Part shown: piece after piece, positions 18,054 through 26,768 of the stretch
Layout of the letters: every line of letters starts with the position of its first letter
Numbering within the stretch: position 1 is the stretch's first letter
Assembly (NCBI GenBank): GCA_958296165.1
Contig: OY282447.1
Span: forward strand, 1,240,001 to 1,304,000
Origin: an uncultured Pseudomonadales bacterium
GTDB lineage: Bacteria; Pseudomonadota; Gammaproteobacteria; Pseudomonadales; Azotimanducaceae
Direction: 5' to 3'
DNA: 64,000 nucleotides
Translations under genes and position numbers: made by a program
Notes under the pieces: model-generated
Told to the model about the DNA's origin: nothing
The model's input: the letters and a program-made list of their open reading frames with translations, nothing else
Database searches by the model: none

Positions 18054-18300
18054 TCACTGGAACAATTCGTCCAGCTTTTCGTCCAGCTTGTGGCCGCGCA
18101 AGTCGCGCGCCAGGATGTCGCCGGTCGGCGCGTCCACTAGGTAGTTCTTCGGCACGCCGGTGACGCCGTAGGCCACTGGCGCGTCGGCTTCTTCGCCCAT
18201 GCCGAGGTTCAGCCAAGGCAGCTGCTCCTCCTCGGACGCGATTTCCCAGTCCTCGCGCTCGTTGTCGATGGTGAAGGAAACGATCTCAAAGCCTTTGCTT
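18054..18300 (-). pseudogene. 3' fragment of a thioredoxin-like (TlpA-type) lipoprotein gene
   Basis: Read on the minus strand, 18300 to 18054 encodes about 81 residues ending in TGA (SKGFEIVSFTIDNEREDW ... LRGHKLDEKLDELFQ). These align without gaps of note to the last 80 residues of the intact thioredoxin-like protein at 19086-20315. The active-site half is missing: the reading frame meets unrelated sequence at about 18300, where a TonB-dependent receptor fragment starts on the other strand. So this is a truncated paralogue with a sharp breakpoint. Confidence 0.75.
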
Positions 18301-19162
18301 CGGAGTGGAATGGACGCCGGATTTCCTATCCGGTCTGCGCCTCAAGGCGACTTGGAGCGACACCGACATCGAAAACCGCATCGCCTACTTGCGATCCGTC
18401 ACCGGCATAGATCCCAACAACCTGCCGACCAACGTGATCTACATCGCCGCCGAGGACGCCTACATCCGTGACGAGCGTTGGGTCAACGTCGGCAATGTGC
18501 TGCGCACCGGCATGGATTACGAGCTCGGCTACCAATGGGATTTCGCCGGCAGCGAACTCTCATTGCTCGTTCGCCACTCGCGCACCAGCCGCTTCGACGT
18601 GCAGCCCGACGCCGCCAACCCGGAAGTACAGAGCATCGTCACCATCCGCGACGACTTCAACAACGATCTGCGCACCACCCTGCCACCCGTGCCGAAGCAC
18701 CAGACGAACGCGCAGTTGGTGTACGAGCGGGCCGGCTTCTCCGCAGCGCTCGACGTGCAGACATCCGCGCGCACCAGCACGCTCGCTTCTGGCGGCGGCC
18801 CCATGGGCACCGAGTACGTCACCGACCCACCCACCGTGTCGGACCTGGTGTTGACGTACGACTTCGGCCTAGGCGGATTCGATGCCGGCTGGGCGCGAGA
18901 TCTGCGCGCCACGCTCACCGTGAACAACCTGACCAACAAGTTTGCGGACAGCTACTCGACCAATCTGGAAACCGGCGAGGTGCGCAACTACCAGTTCAAT
19001 CCCACCTACGAGTGGACGCAGGGCCGTGCCTATCGGCTGGCGCTGCGGAAGTCGTTCTACCGTGGCGACGCACCGGTCTGGCGCGATGGGCAGGGCCCGC
19101 GCCGGCTTCGTTTGGCTTGCGCTGGCCACGCTGACGGCGGCCTGCGACGGAACGCAGGGTAG
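18301..19162 (+). pseudogene. C-terminal barrel fragment of a TonB-dependent receptor
   Basis: The frame begins abruptly at the breakpoint with GVEWTPDFLSGLRLKATW and continues through beta-strand-rich sequence with receptor landmarks (RTGMDYELGYQW, VNNLTNKFADSY, YEWTQGRAYRLALRKSF). There is no signal peptide, TonB box or plug domain, so only about the last 270 residues of a usual 700-1000 remain. The end of the frame overlaps the start of the following lipoprotein gene by about 77 bases. In its original setting the receptor probably preceded a thioredoxin-like gene, as it still does here. Confidence 0.78.
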
Positions 19163-20315
19163 CGCGCCATCGCGTGAGTACGTCATCAGTGGCGATTTGC
19201 CAGACGTCCTGACGAACGGCGAAGCCGTGCTTAGCCGCTCCAGCCGGACGTTGGGCAGTAGCAAGGACATCGCCTCCGTTCCGATCGTGGACGGCCGCTT
19301 TCGTCTCGCTGGCGTGGTGCTGCCGGCACCCCAGAGCGGCGGCGCAGCGCAGGCCGACGCTGCAAGCGCCGGGCAAGACGCGGGCCGAGTGTCGCTGACC
19401 TTGCGCGACGCCGAAGGCAACAGCAAGGGCGGTGTGCAGTTCATCCTAGAGCCGGGCGAAATCCGCGTGGAACACGCCGGTCCCACCGCCGGCTTCATCG
19501 CCAACGGCGGCCCCTACAACCGCAAGGTCATCGCCAGTTGGCGCGACACCGACCCCTACAAGACCGTGCTCCAGGACTACGCCACGGCGATGCAGGAACG
19601 GCGCGAGCTTGCCGAGGAAGACGAGCGCATGGAAGCCGTGAAGGAGGAGACCGTGCGCCTGTACCAAGAGCAACACCGCATTCGTCGGGAGTCGCTGCAC
19701 ACGATCGCGTTAGCCGAAGACGACGCGCTTGCCAGCCTGTTCGCCATCGAGTTGGGCGGCATGAGCGGCCAAGAGGCACTGTCGCGTCTGGACGCACTAC
19801 AAGCCCGGCTGGGCGAGTTCCGGCCTCTCGTCACCCTGCGTTCGCGCTTGGCGACTGGCGTGCGTCTGCGCAAGACCACCAAGGTCATGCAGCCCGGCGC
19901 GACGGTTGAGAGTTTCGAAGCACCCGGCTTGGACGGCGAGTCCTACGCGCTGGCGGACGCCTTGGCGAGCAGCCGCTATGTGCTGGTCGAGTTCTGGGCA
20001 TCCTGGTGCGGGCCCTGCCGTGCCGAATATCCGCATCTGAAGGAAGCCTACGAGCGCTACGGCGACGACGGCTTCGAGGTATTCGCCTTTTCGCTGGACG
20101 ACGACAAGGAAGATTGGGCTGTAGCTTCCGAAGAAGACGGCATCCCTTGGATCAACACCGGCGATCTCTCCGCCTACGACAGCCCCGTGCCAGCCCAGTT
20201 CGGCGTCCTGGCGATTCCAATGAGCTACCTCTTGGACACGAACGGCGTCATCGTCGCCAAGAACCTCCGCGGCGACGGCTTGCACGCCAAGCTGGAGGAA
20301 CTGTTCGAGGGCTGA
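19086..20315 (+). CDS. Thioredoxin-like (TlpA/AhpC-TSA) lipoprotein
   Basis: The 409-residue protein has a lipoprotein signal (LALATLTAAC), an N-terminal beta-rich region resembling DUF4369 (YVISGDLPDVL, QFILEPGEIRVEH), a helical charged middle (about 170-290) and a C-terminal thioredoxin domain with active site FWASWCGPCRAEYP and cis-Pro loop in VLAIPMSYLLD. It likely acts as a membrane-bound thiol reductant in the periplasm. ATG 19086 precedes the signal; no clear ribosome binding site is seen, and it may be translated from the receptor transcript. A truncated paralogue lies at 18054-18300. Confidence 0.82.
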   Translation: MGRARAGFVWLALATLTAACDGTQGSAPSREYVISGDLPDVLTNGEAVLSRSSRTLGSSKDIASVPIVDGRFRLAGVVLPAPQSGGAAQADAASAGQDAGRVSLTLRDAEGNSKGGVQFILEPGEIRVEHAGPTAGFIANGGPYNRKVIASWRDTDPYKTVLQDYATAMQERRELAEEDERMEAVKEETVRLYQEQHRIRRESLHTIALAEDDALASLFAIELGGMSGQEALSRLDALQARLGEFRPLVTLRSRLATGVRLRKTTKVMQPGATVESFEAPGLDGESYALADALASSRYVLVEFWASWCGPCRAEYPHLKEAYERYGDDGFEVFAFSLDDDKEDWAVASEEDGIPWINTGDLSAYDSPVPAQFGVLAIPMSYLLDTNGVIVAKNLRGDGLHAKLEELFEG

Positions 20316-20484
20316 GCACCAAGGGCTAGGCCGCCGTCCGGAGGTGCCACCTGCCGGGGCTCGGCCAATCAGCTGCGTCTTTACTTGCCGCCAAGCGGCG
20401 CGACGACCTTCTCCTCGACACGATCCGCCACAGCGGCACGCAAGTTGGGCATGGTTGCTGTCTGCAATTGCCTTGATCGCCCAG

Positions 20485-20669
20485 CAGGGCGATTGCATTT
20501 GGGAATCTTTGGTGGGTTATGTGGCCAAACAGCCCCGGCCGGGGCCGATTTCACCTCCAAAACGCCCGAAATGGGTCTGACAAGACGGTTTTGAGGGGTC
20601 GCTTGCCACTGTTCGGCGTGCCTTTTTGGGCGACGAGACGACATTTTATGTCCTAATGCAATCGCCCTG
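20485..20669. mobile_element. 185-bp MITE-like element with perfect 15-bp inverted ends
   Basis: The ends are perfect inverted repeats: CAGGGCGATTGCATT at 20485-20499 and AATGCAATCGCCCTG at 20655-20669. They are flanked directly by the 9-bp direct repeat ATCGCCCAG (20476-20484 and 20670-20678), the signature of a target duplication. The interior has no gene and includes a CCCCGGCCGGGG palindrome. It fills much of the gap between 20316 and 20713. The ends differ from those of the IS at 21610, so another transposase must have mobilised it. Confidence 0.75.
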
Positions 20670-20713
20670 ATCGCCCAGCCTGAGAGCTTACAAGCAAGTC
20701 GAGCCTCGGTAGG

Positions 20714-21609
20714 ATGACCCGGATGCAACGCTCGATCTTGGCGGCCACGCCGGTGGATCGCGACTCCATCCCACAAGACCGGCTGGACATCTCCCAACGA
20801 GTGCGAACCAACCCCTTGCCATGGACTGGCCAGTTTTCGCCGCAACTCGTGGAAGGGCTGCTGCGTGCATACGCAAGCCATGGCGCTCTGGTGCTGGACC
20901 CGTTCGTCGGCAGCGGCACATCGCTGGGAGAGGCAGCACGGCTAGGGTTGGCTGCAACGGGAAGCGACATCAACCCGGCGGCCGTGGCGCTAGCACGTCT
21001 TTATGGAATAGCAAACCTCTCTGTCGCCGCACGGGAGGACCTTCTCGCGTCTTTGCACATGCGCCTCGGCGATGCCATTCCGCCCCAGATGCGCCCCTAT
21101 TCGTTGCCGCCGACGGACACCAGCCGCTAGACAGGGAGAACATTGAGGAAGGGCTTGTGCGGCTCTGGCGCGAATCTCCGGTCGGCCCGGCAAAGGACAT
21201 CTGGGCCGCTCTCGTGGTGCTGTGCGATTTCTTTCAACAAGATCTGGATGTTGCTACGGTGTATAGAACGTGGGCTCGGCTTGAACGCGCCATTCGGTAT
21301 CTACCTATGTCGAGCCGACCGGTCGTCATACGCCAAGCTGACGCCCGGGCGCTTCCGCTAGAGTCATGTTCTGCCGATCTGATCTTGACGTCGCCTCCGT
21401 ACATCAACGTCCACAACTACCACCAGAAATTCCGACGCTCGGCTGAGGCGCTCGACTGCGACATCCTCGCCATCGCCCGCTGCGAGATCGGCTCAAACCG
21501 CCGCAACAGAGGCAATCGGTTCCTCACGGTCATTCAGTACGCCTTGGATATGACGCTCGCCCTGCGGGAGATGGTTCGGGTCGCGAAGGCCGACGCCCGC
21601 CTGATTCTA
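20714..21609 (+). pseudogene. DNA methyltransferase, 5' part (frameshifted, then cut by an IS)
   Basis: The first frame gives motif I (LDPFVGSGTSLGEAARLG) and GSDINPAAVALARLYG and then fails after about 21090; an apparent one-base loss in the C-rich stretch near 21080-21092 moves the gene to another frame, which continues as DAPLFVAADGHQPLDREN through the catalytic LTSPPYINVHNYHQKF to AKADARLIL, where the IS begins. The motif order (I before IV, SPPY) suggests an N4-cytosine or N6-adenine modification enzyme. The 3' part resumes at 22421 in register once the IS and one TA are removed. Confidence 0.82.
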
Positions 21610-22420
21610 GGGCGCGTTGACATTTTGGGTTGAAAGTGCCGAAATGCGAGGGGAGACGCACCCACGGAGGGAGCGGACGAAGACGCAAGGAGGCGAAGAG
21701 ATGGCGATGCGGGTTGACCGTTGGATGCTGAGCGATGCGCAATGGGCGCGGATCGAGCCGTTGTGCGCGGGCAGGGAAGGGGATCGAGGTCGCACGGGCG
21801 AGGACAACAGGCGCTTCGTGGAAGGGGTGCTGTGGATGGGTCGGACGGGTGCGCCGTGGCGGAATCTGCCGCCGCGTTTCGGCAAGTGGAACACGGTGTT
21901 CGTGCGTTTTCGGCGCTGGTCGAAGAAGGGCGTTTTCGATCGGATGTTCAAGGAGTTGTCGTCGGATCCGGACTTCGGGGAAGTGCAGATCGACGGCACG
22001 AACGTGCGCGTGCATCAGCATGCGACGGGCCAAAGGGGGCGCCGAAACGTCGGGTCTTTCGCGCGGCGGCCTGACGACGAAGATGGTGGCGCTGGTGGAC
22101 GCCCTCGGGAGGCTGTCGCGGTTCGCGCTGCTGGCGGGACGCCGCCACGAGTCGCCGGCGGCGGCGGGCCTGCTGTCGGGTCTGTCGTTCGGGGCGCTGC
22201 TGGCGGACCGCGGCTTCGACAGCGACCGTCCCAGGGCGCTGCTGGCGGGGCTCGGGGCGGAGGCGGTGGTGCCGCCGAAGTCGAACCGCAAGGAGGCCAT
22301 CGACTGCGACATGGAGAAGTACCGGCGACGGCACCGCGTGGAGAAATTCCTCTGCCGGATCAAGCACTTCCGCCGCATCGCCGCCATCTGGCTCGCACTG
22401 GCATAATTGTCAACGCGCCC
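21610..22420 (+). mobile_element. 811-bp insertion sequence, IS5 family (IS427-like)
   Basis: The left end GGGCGCGTTGACA (21610-21622) is repeated in inverse at the right end (22408-22420), a perfect 13-bp match. A TA dinucleotide on each side (21608-21609 and 22421-22422) is the target duplication, as expected for IS427-group members of the IS5 family. Removing the IS and one TA restores an uninterrupted methyltransferase reading (RLIL then VLGREST). The element holds one frameshifted transposase. Confidence 0.88.
21701..22406 (+). pseudogene. IS5-family transposase in two frames
   Basis: ATG 21701 has a good AGGAGG eight bases upstream and encodes the N-terminal helix-turn-helix domain (LSDAQWARIEPLC, TGAPWRNLPPRFGKW) up to the first catalytic Asp (QIDGTNVRVHQHATG). 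The rest (KGGAETSGLSRGGLTTK, ADRGFDS with the second Asp, VEKFLCRIKHFRRIA with the Glu) is in a different frame from about 22030. Members of this group can use programmed frameshifting, but the shift here is +1 or -2 at GGCCAAAGGGGGC. The C-terminus also seems to lack about a dozen residues after FRRIA, so it is probably inactive. Confidence 0.75.
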
Positions 22421-22788
22421 TAGTGCTCGGTCGAGAATCCACGGTGCGCGGGACCCGCTTCCTCAATGGTGAACTGGTAGCGGAGCTGGCTGTGGCTGCC
22501 TTACATCTGGCACTAGAGCGCCGACAAGAGCGCGTGTTCAGAAACCGTTTCGGCGCAAGCATTTTCGAGGACATCCTGCACCTGCGCACGCACGGCGATT
22601 CCACGGACGAGGATGCCGCGTTGAAGTCCGCCCGCTGCGTCGTCCGCAGAGTGCTGGCGGCGACACGGCCGCTTGTGCCTCCGAAGGAGCGAGCCGGTCT
22701 TGAAGAAGCGCTCGGGCGCGTCGACGATGTACAGGCGTCTTCAATGCCGACGTCATCCGCTCTGTCCCAACTCGCACCACCGCCGTGA
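22421..22788 (+). pseudogene. DNA methyltransferase, 3' part
   Basis: This is the continuation of the gene broken at 21609: VLGREST, then RFLNGELVAELAV, HLALERRQERVFRNRFG and IFEDILHLRTH, followed by about 60 less conserved residues to the TGA at 22786-22788. The stop overlaps a GTG that opens another short frame. Without the IS and the upstream frameshift the whole protein would be about 420 residues. Confidence 0.78.
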
Positions 22789-22877
22789 CTGGCGCAACAC
22801 CTCACGGCGATAAGCTCCTCTCGCCAGACGCGTTTCGACGCTTCTGGCCGCGGACGCGACTGCCGATGAGGTATTGA
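22785..22877 (+). pseudogene. Short frame coupled to the methyltransferase, possible endonuclease remnant
   Basis: GTG 22785 overlaps the methyltransferase stop (GTGA) and reads 30 codons (TGATPHGDKLLSPDAFRRFW) to TGA. Overlapping starts like this are common between modification and restriction genes, so this may be the beginning of a lost endonuclease. That identity is inference; the frame is too short to recognise. Confidence 0.35.
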
Positions 22878-23026
22878 ACCGGGGATGGTTCTGACCCCCT
22901 CTACATATCTCTCGCTATGGAAACAGTTACCATTATTTTTAACAATAAAAAACAATAACTTACGTTGCATAATACGCCTCACAGGGGCATAGTGCGGGTC
23001 TCCACGGCTCAACCGGAGAAGCTCCC
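22878..23026. promoter_or_regulatory. Upstream region of bfr with an AT-rich core
   Basis: Between 22918 and 22976 base composition falls sharply, with runs such as ATTATTTTTAACAATAAAAA and a repeated AACAATAA. A CATAAT -10-like hexamer lies in GTTGCATAATACG (about 22966-22975). No clear Fur box is visible. The region should hold the bacterioferritin promoter. Confidence 0.4.
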
Positions 23027-23506
23027 GTGAAAGCACAAGCACCCGAAGTGATCGACAACCTCAACCGCGTGCTCAAGAACGAGCTAACGGCGATCAACCA
23101 GTACTTTCTGCACTCTCGCATGTTCAAGGACTGGGGTCTTGGCGCCCTCGGCGAGAAGGAACACCACGAGTCCATCGACGAGATGAAACACGCCGATCGG
23201 CTGATCGAACGCATCCTGTTCCTGGACGGCCTGCCGAATCTGCAGGACTTGGGCAGGCTGCGCGTCGGCGAGAGCGTCGCCGAAATGCTGCGCTGCGACC
23301 TAACGCTGGAGATGGACGCCATGCCCTTGCTGCGCGAATGCGTGGCCCACGCCGAGGGCGTTGGCGATTTCGTAACTCGCGAACTGTTCGAGGACATCCT
23401 CGCCTCCGAGGAGGAGCATGTGGACTGGCTGGAGACGCAACTGGAGCTGATCGAGAAGACCGGCATTCAGAACTACATCCAATCGCAGATGGGAGACGCC
23501 GAGTAG
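23027..23506 (+). CDS. bfr: Bacterioferritin
   Basis: Bacterioferritin stores iron in a 24-subunit haem-containing shell. The 159-residue protein has the ferroxidase ligands in the expected order ([32 protein letters not shown] and [13 protein letters not shown]) and the haem-ligand Met in DEMKHAD. GTG 23027 follows GGAGAAG by seven bases. Fur is encoded 1.1 kb downstream on the other strand. Confidence 0.95.
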   Translation: MKAQAPEVIDNLNRVLKNELTAINQYFLHSRMFKDWGLGALGEKEHHESIDEMKHADRLIERILFLDGLPNLQDLGRLRVGESVAEMLRCDLTLEMDAMPLLRECVAHAEGVGDFVTRELFEDILASEEEHVDWLETQLELIEKTGIQNYIQSQMGDAE

Positions 23507-23512
23507 CAACGG

Positions 23513-24595
23513 ATGGCGATGGATTACAAGCCGCTGTGCCACGCCATCGCCGCTGGCGACCTTGGCGGCCTGGCCGCAGCCATACGCGACAACGTGGCGG
23601 CGGCCAAGCATTGGAAGCCGATCGTAGACGCCGCCTTTGCCGGCCGCTCGGACATGGCAGGGGTGCTGCTTGCCGCCGGTGCCGATCCAAACGTCAAGTC
23701 CGGCACAGGCAGCCGCCATACGCCGCTCACTCGGCTGGCCCAGCATCACGCCACCATTCCCAAGCACGATGGTCACGCCGAGACGCTAGAGACGCTGCTG
23801 GCGGCTGGGGCGGACCCGAATCTGTGCGCCGGGCCGCTCGACTTGGCGCCCTTGGCCTACGCGGCGATGGCGCCGGCGCAGCACTTCATCGACGTCTTGT
23901 TGCCCAGCACTCGTGTCGACATCCACTTGGCCGCCATACTGCTAGACGCCACGCGGCTGCGGCGCGAGCTACACGATGCGGGGGCCGAAAAGGAAGACTC
24001 GGCTGGCCGCACCGCCCTCCAATACGTTGCGATGTCGGGCTTGTGGAAGGTATTGGGCAGCGACCGCTCCGTGCGCTGTGCAACACTGCTGCTCGACGCC
24101 GGCGCCAATGTGGACAACGCCGAGCTCATGCGCGAAGGCGATGAAGTGTTTCGGGCCACGGCATTGTGGCGGGCGCTGTCGGCACAGCAACACTACGCCC
24201 TGGCGGAGTTCCTTCTCGAACGTGGCGCGGACCCCGACCCGGCCGTCTTTGCCGTCACTTACAGCGACATGGACGGCGGCTGCGACCTGTTGGATCGCCA
24301 CGGCGCCAATTGGGAGCAGGCATTCAACGGCCGTACGCCACTCATGGACCTGATGTATTTCAAGAAGCCCGCTGGCAGCCCCTGGCTGATCGAGCGCGGC
24401 GTGGACGTGAACGCCAAGGACCCCAACGGCAGAACGGCGTTGCACTTCGCCGCCATGCGGGGGGTGCGGGCCGACTACGTGCAGAACCTGCTCGACGCCG
24501 GCGCCGATGCCGGCGGCAAGGACAACGACGGCAAGACGGCGCTGGATTACGCGGTGGCCGGAAAACGCACCAAGTTGATTACGCTCTTGCGCTAG
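23513..24595 (+). CDS. Ankyrin-repeat protein
   Basis: The 360-residue protein is built of ankyrin-type repeats with recognisable units (SDMAGVLLAAGADPNVKSG, ETLLAAGADPNL, TALHFAAMRG, NLLDAGADAGGKDNDGKTAL). No signal peptide or enzymatic domain is seen; it most likely binds another protein. It starts seven bases after the bfr stop, so the two are probably co-transcribed, and it overlaps the convergent fur gene by four bases. Confidence 0.85.
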   Translation: MAMDYKPLCHAIAAGDLGGLAAAIRDNVAAAKHWKPIVDAAFAGRSDMAGVLLAAGADPNVKSGTGSRHTPLTRLAQHHATIPKHDGHAETLETLLAAGADPNLCAGPLDLAPLAYAAMAPAQHFIDVLLPSTRVDIHLAAILLDATRLRRELHDAGAEKEDSAGRTALQYVAMSGLWKVLGSDRSVRCATLLLDAGANVDNAELMREGDEVFRATALWRALSAQQHYALAEFLLERGADPDPAVFAVTYSDMDGGCDLLDRHGANWEQAFNGRTPLMDLMYFKKPAGSPWLIERGVDVNAKDPNGRTALHFAAMRGVRADYVQNLLDAGADAGGKDNDGKTALDYAVAGKRTKLITLLR

Positions 24596-25032
24596 CGATC
24601 CCGCTTCGTGCGCACGTAGAGCACCATCTCGTGATGCACTAGCTCATAGCCGTGCTTGGCGGCGATCTCGCGTTGCAGCGTTTCGATGCTCTCATCCACG
24701 AACTCCACCACCGCGCCGCTTTCGATGTCCACCATGTGATCGTGGTGACGCTCTGGGGCAACTTCGTACACCGCGTGGCCTTCGTCGAAGTTGTGGCGCT
24801 CGACGATGCCGGCGCTCTCGAACTGGGTGAGTACCCGATAGATCGTGGTGATGCCTACCGACTCGTCAATGCGCAGCAGCTCCCGATAGACGTCCTCGGC
24901 CGAAAGATGTCGCAGTTCGGCACGTTCGAGCGCATCCAACACCTTCAGCCGCGGCATGGTGACCTTGAGGCCAGCCTGCTTGAGTTTCTTTTCTGCGAGT
25001 GCTTGCGGCACAGTTGCGTTTCCAGCGACCAT
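24592..25032 (-). CDS. fur: Ferric uptake regulator Fur
   Basis: Fur represses iron-uptake genes when bound to Fe2+. The 146-residue protein has the winged-helix domain (GLKVTMPRLKVLDALE, GITTIYRVLTQFESAGIVERH) and the metal site HHDHMVDIESGAVVEF. The usual CxxC after HHDH is absent, as in pseudomonad Fur, so it probably does not use the structural zinc site. Only 22 bases separate it from birA, which runs the other way. Confidence 0.93.
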   Translation of the reverse strand: MVAGNATVPQALAEKKLKQAGLKVTMPRLKVLDALERAELRHLSAEDVYRELLRIDESVGITTIYRVLTQFESAGIVERHNFDEGHAVYEVAPERHHDHMVDIESGAVVEFVDESIETLQREIAAKHGYELVHHEMVLYVRTKRDR

Positions 25033-25054
25033 GTGCCCAACTTAATCACACACC

Positions 25055-26038
25055 GTGGGCACGTCAACGCAATTTCGACAGCTAGATGCGGCGCAGCGCC
25101 TGATCGTCATCGCCGAGCAGTTGGCGACGCGGCGCTCGGCTGCTATCGCCGGCTTGGCCGTCGAAGAAGTGGAACGGATGAGCGCCCTTGGCGTGCAGTT
25201 CGTCGACGGCTACGCACGGCTCGCCGACGACGTCGAGCTGTTGGCCGCGCCGAGGGTCCGCAGCGGCCTCGATGCGAAGGCCGCCGCATGGCTGTGCGGC
25301 CTGGACATTCACCCGTGTATCGACAGCACGAACACCGCGCTCTTGGCCGAGGCGGCAGTGCGACGCATCCATGGCCGCGCAGTGGCCGCGGAAATGCAAA
25401 CGGCCGGACGCGGACGCCGCGGCCGGGAGTGGTTGAGCCCTTTCGGTCGCAACCTCGCCGTTTCCGTAGGTCTCGGCACCCGCCGCCCGCCGGCAGATCT
25501 CGGCGCACTGAGCTTGATCGTCGGCTTGGCCGTGCGAGCCGCGCTTGCAGACTACGGGCTGGTCGGCGTCGAGCTGAAGTGGCCCAACGACGTGCTGCTG
25601 CACGGCCGCAAGGTGGCCGGCATCCTGATCGAACTGGTGCGGCCTACCGCTCCGGTGGAGGTCGTGGTCGGCATCGGCGTCAACGTCGGCTGCGGCACCA
25701 CCGTCGCTTCCAGGATCGACCAATCGGTCGCCGATGTCGCCGAGCAAATCGAGCGGCCGTCGCGCAATGCGCTCTTGGCACGCATCCTCAACCAACTGGT
25801 CGCTGCAAGCGAGCGATTCGAGGCCGCCGGCTTCGCGCCATTCCGGCGCCAGTGGGAGGAGGCGCATCGCTATCAAGGCGCCATGGTGACGCTCACCTTG
25901 CCGGCAGCCGCCGGCAGCATGTCCGGCAAGGCAATCGGCATTTCCGCCGACGGCGCACTGCGCATCGAGACGAGCAGCGGCGTGCGCGAGTTCAACGGCG
26001 GCGAGGTGAGCGTACGGGAAGGACTGCAGGACGGTTGA
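25055..26038 (+). CDS. birA: Biotin-protein ligase / biotin operon repressor BirA
   Basis: BirA attaches biotin to acetyl-CoA carboxylase and often represses biotin synthesis. The 327-residue protein has an N-terminal helix-turn-helix region (about 10-75) and the ligase core with GRGRRGREWLSPFGRN, KWPNDVLLHGRKVAGILIE and GIGVNV, followed by the small C-terminal domain. GTG 25055 is the first in-frame start, very close to the divergent fur start; a later start is possible. Its stop overlaps the coaX ATG. Confidence 0.92.
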   Translation: MGTSTQFRQLDAAQRLIVIAEQLATRRSAAIAGLAVEEVERMSALGVQFVDGYARLADDVELLAAPRVRSGLDAKAAAWLCGLDIHPCIDSTNTALLAEAAVRRIHGRAVAAEMQTAGRGRRGREWLSPFGRNLAVSVGLGTRRPPADLGALSLIVGLAVRAALADYGLVGVELKWPNDVLLHGRKVAGILIELVRPTAPVEVVVGIGVNVGCGTTVASRIDQSVADVAEQIERPSRNALLARILNQLVAASERFEAAGFAPFRRQWEEAHRYQGAMVTLTLPAAAGSMSGKAIGISADGALRIETSSGVREFNGGEVSVREGLQDG

Positions 26039-26763
26039 TGGCAGAGCGTGTAGAAGCGGAACACGCTTCGCTGGACATCGACATGGGCAATACGCGCACG
26101 AAGTGGCGCTGCGGCGCCGAAGTGGGCGCTCTGCCGTCGCCACGGTTGCCCGTGTTGCAGGCGGCGCCGGCCCGGCTGCGGGTGGCGACGGTGTTGCGCA
26201 ACCGAGACGAAATCGCGGCGGCGGCATGGGATCGCTATGGCGTCAATGCGGAGTTCGCCGCTACCTCCGCGTGCTTGGGTGGCGTGCGCTGCGGCTATGG
26301 CGAGCCAGAGCGTCTAGGCGTCGACCGTTGGCTGGCACTGGTGGCGGCATGGCGGCAGACGCGAACGGACACTATCGTGATCGGCGCCGGCACCGCGATC
26401 ACCGTAGACTTCGTACACGCCGATGGACGCCACGAGGGAGGATATATTGCGCCTGGGCTGGGATTGATGCGCGACGCGTTGACGCAGCGCACCGCAGACA
26501 TTCGCTTGCCTTCGTCCAAACAACGCCATGCGTACATCGAGGAAGCACCTAAAGACACGGCCACAGCCGTTCTGCTGGGCACGTCGACCATGCTGTTGGC
26601 CTTCGCGCAAGCGGCCACCGAGAGCTTTGCGGCTCGGCGCGGAAGAGCGCCGACCGTTTTCGTTACCGGCGGCGACGCGGCGACGCTGGTTGATCGGCTC
26701 GGCACACCAGTACAGTATCGGCCGCACTTGGTACTCGATGGACTGCCGATCGCGCTGCCCTAA
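26038..26763 (+). CDS. coaX: Type III pantothenate kinase CoaX
   Basis: CoaX phosphorylates pantothenate in the first step of coenzyme A synthesis. The 241-residue protein shows LDIDMGNTRTKWR, a YGEPERLGVDRWLALVAAW substrate segment and GAGTAITVDF. It overlaps birA by one base (TGATG), the birA-coaX order known from many gammaproteobacteria. Confidence 0.93.
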   Translation: MAERVEAEHASLDIDMGNTRTKWRCGAEVGALPSPRLPVLQAAPARLRVATVLRNRDEIAAAAWDRYGVNAEFAATSACLGGVRCGYGEPERLGVDRWLALVAAWRQTRTDTIVIGAGTAITVDFVHADGRHEGGYIAPGLGLMRDALTQRTADIRLPSSKQRHAYIEEAPKDTATAVLLGTSTMLLAFAQAATESFAARRGRAPTVFVTGGDAATLVDRLGTPVQYRPHLVLDGLPIALP

Positions 26764-26768
26764 CGCCC

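Noticed and set aside
20485-22420. The MITE as a deletion derivative of the nearby IS5-family element
   Set aside because: The terminal repeats differ (CAGGGCGATTGCATT against GGGCGCGTTGACA) and so do the target duplications (9 bp against TA).
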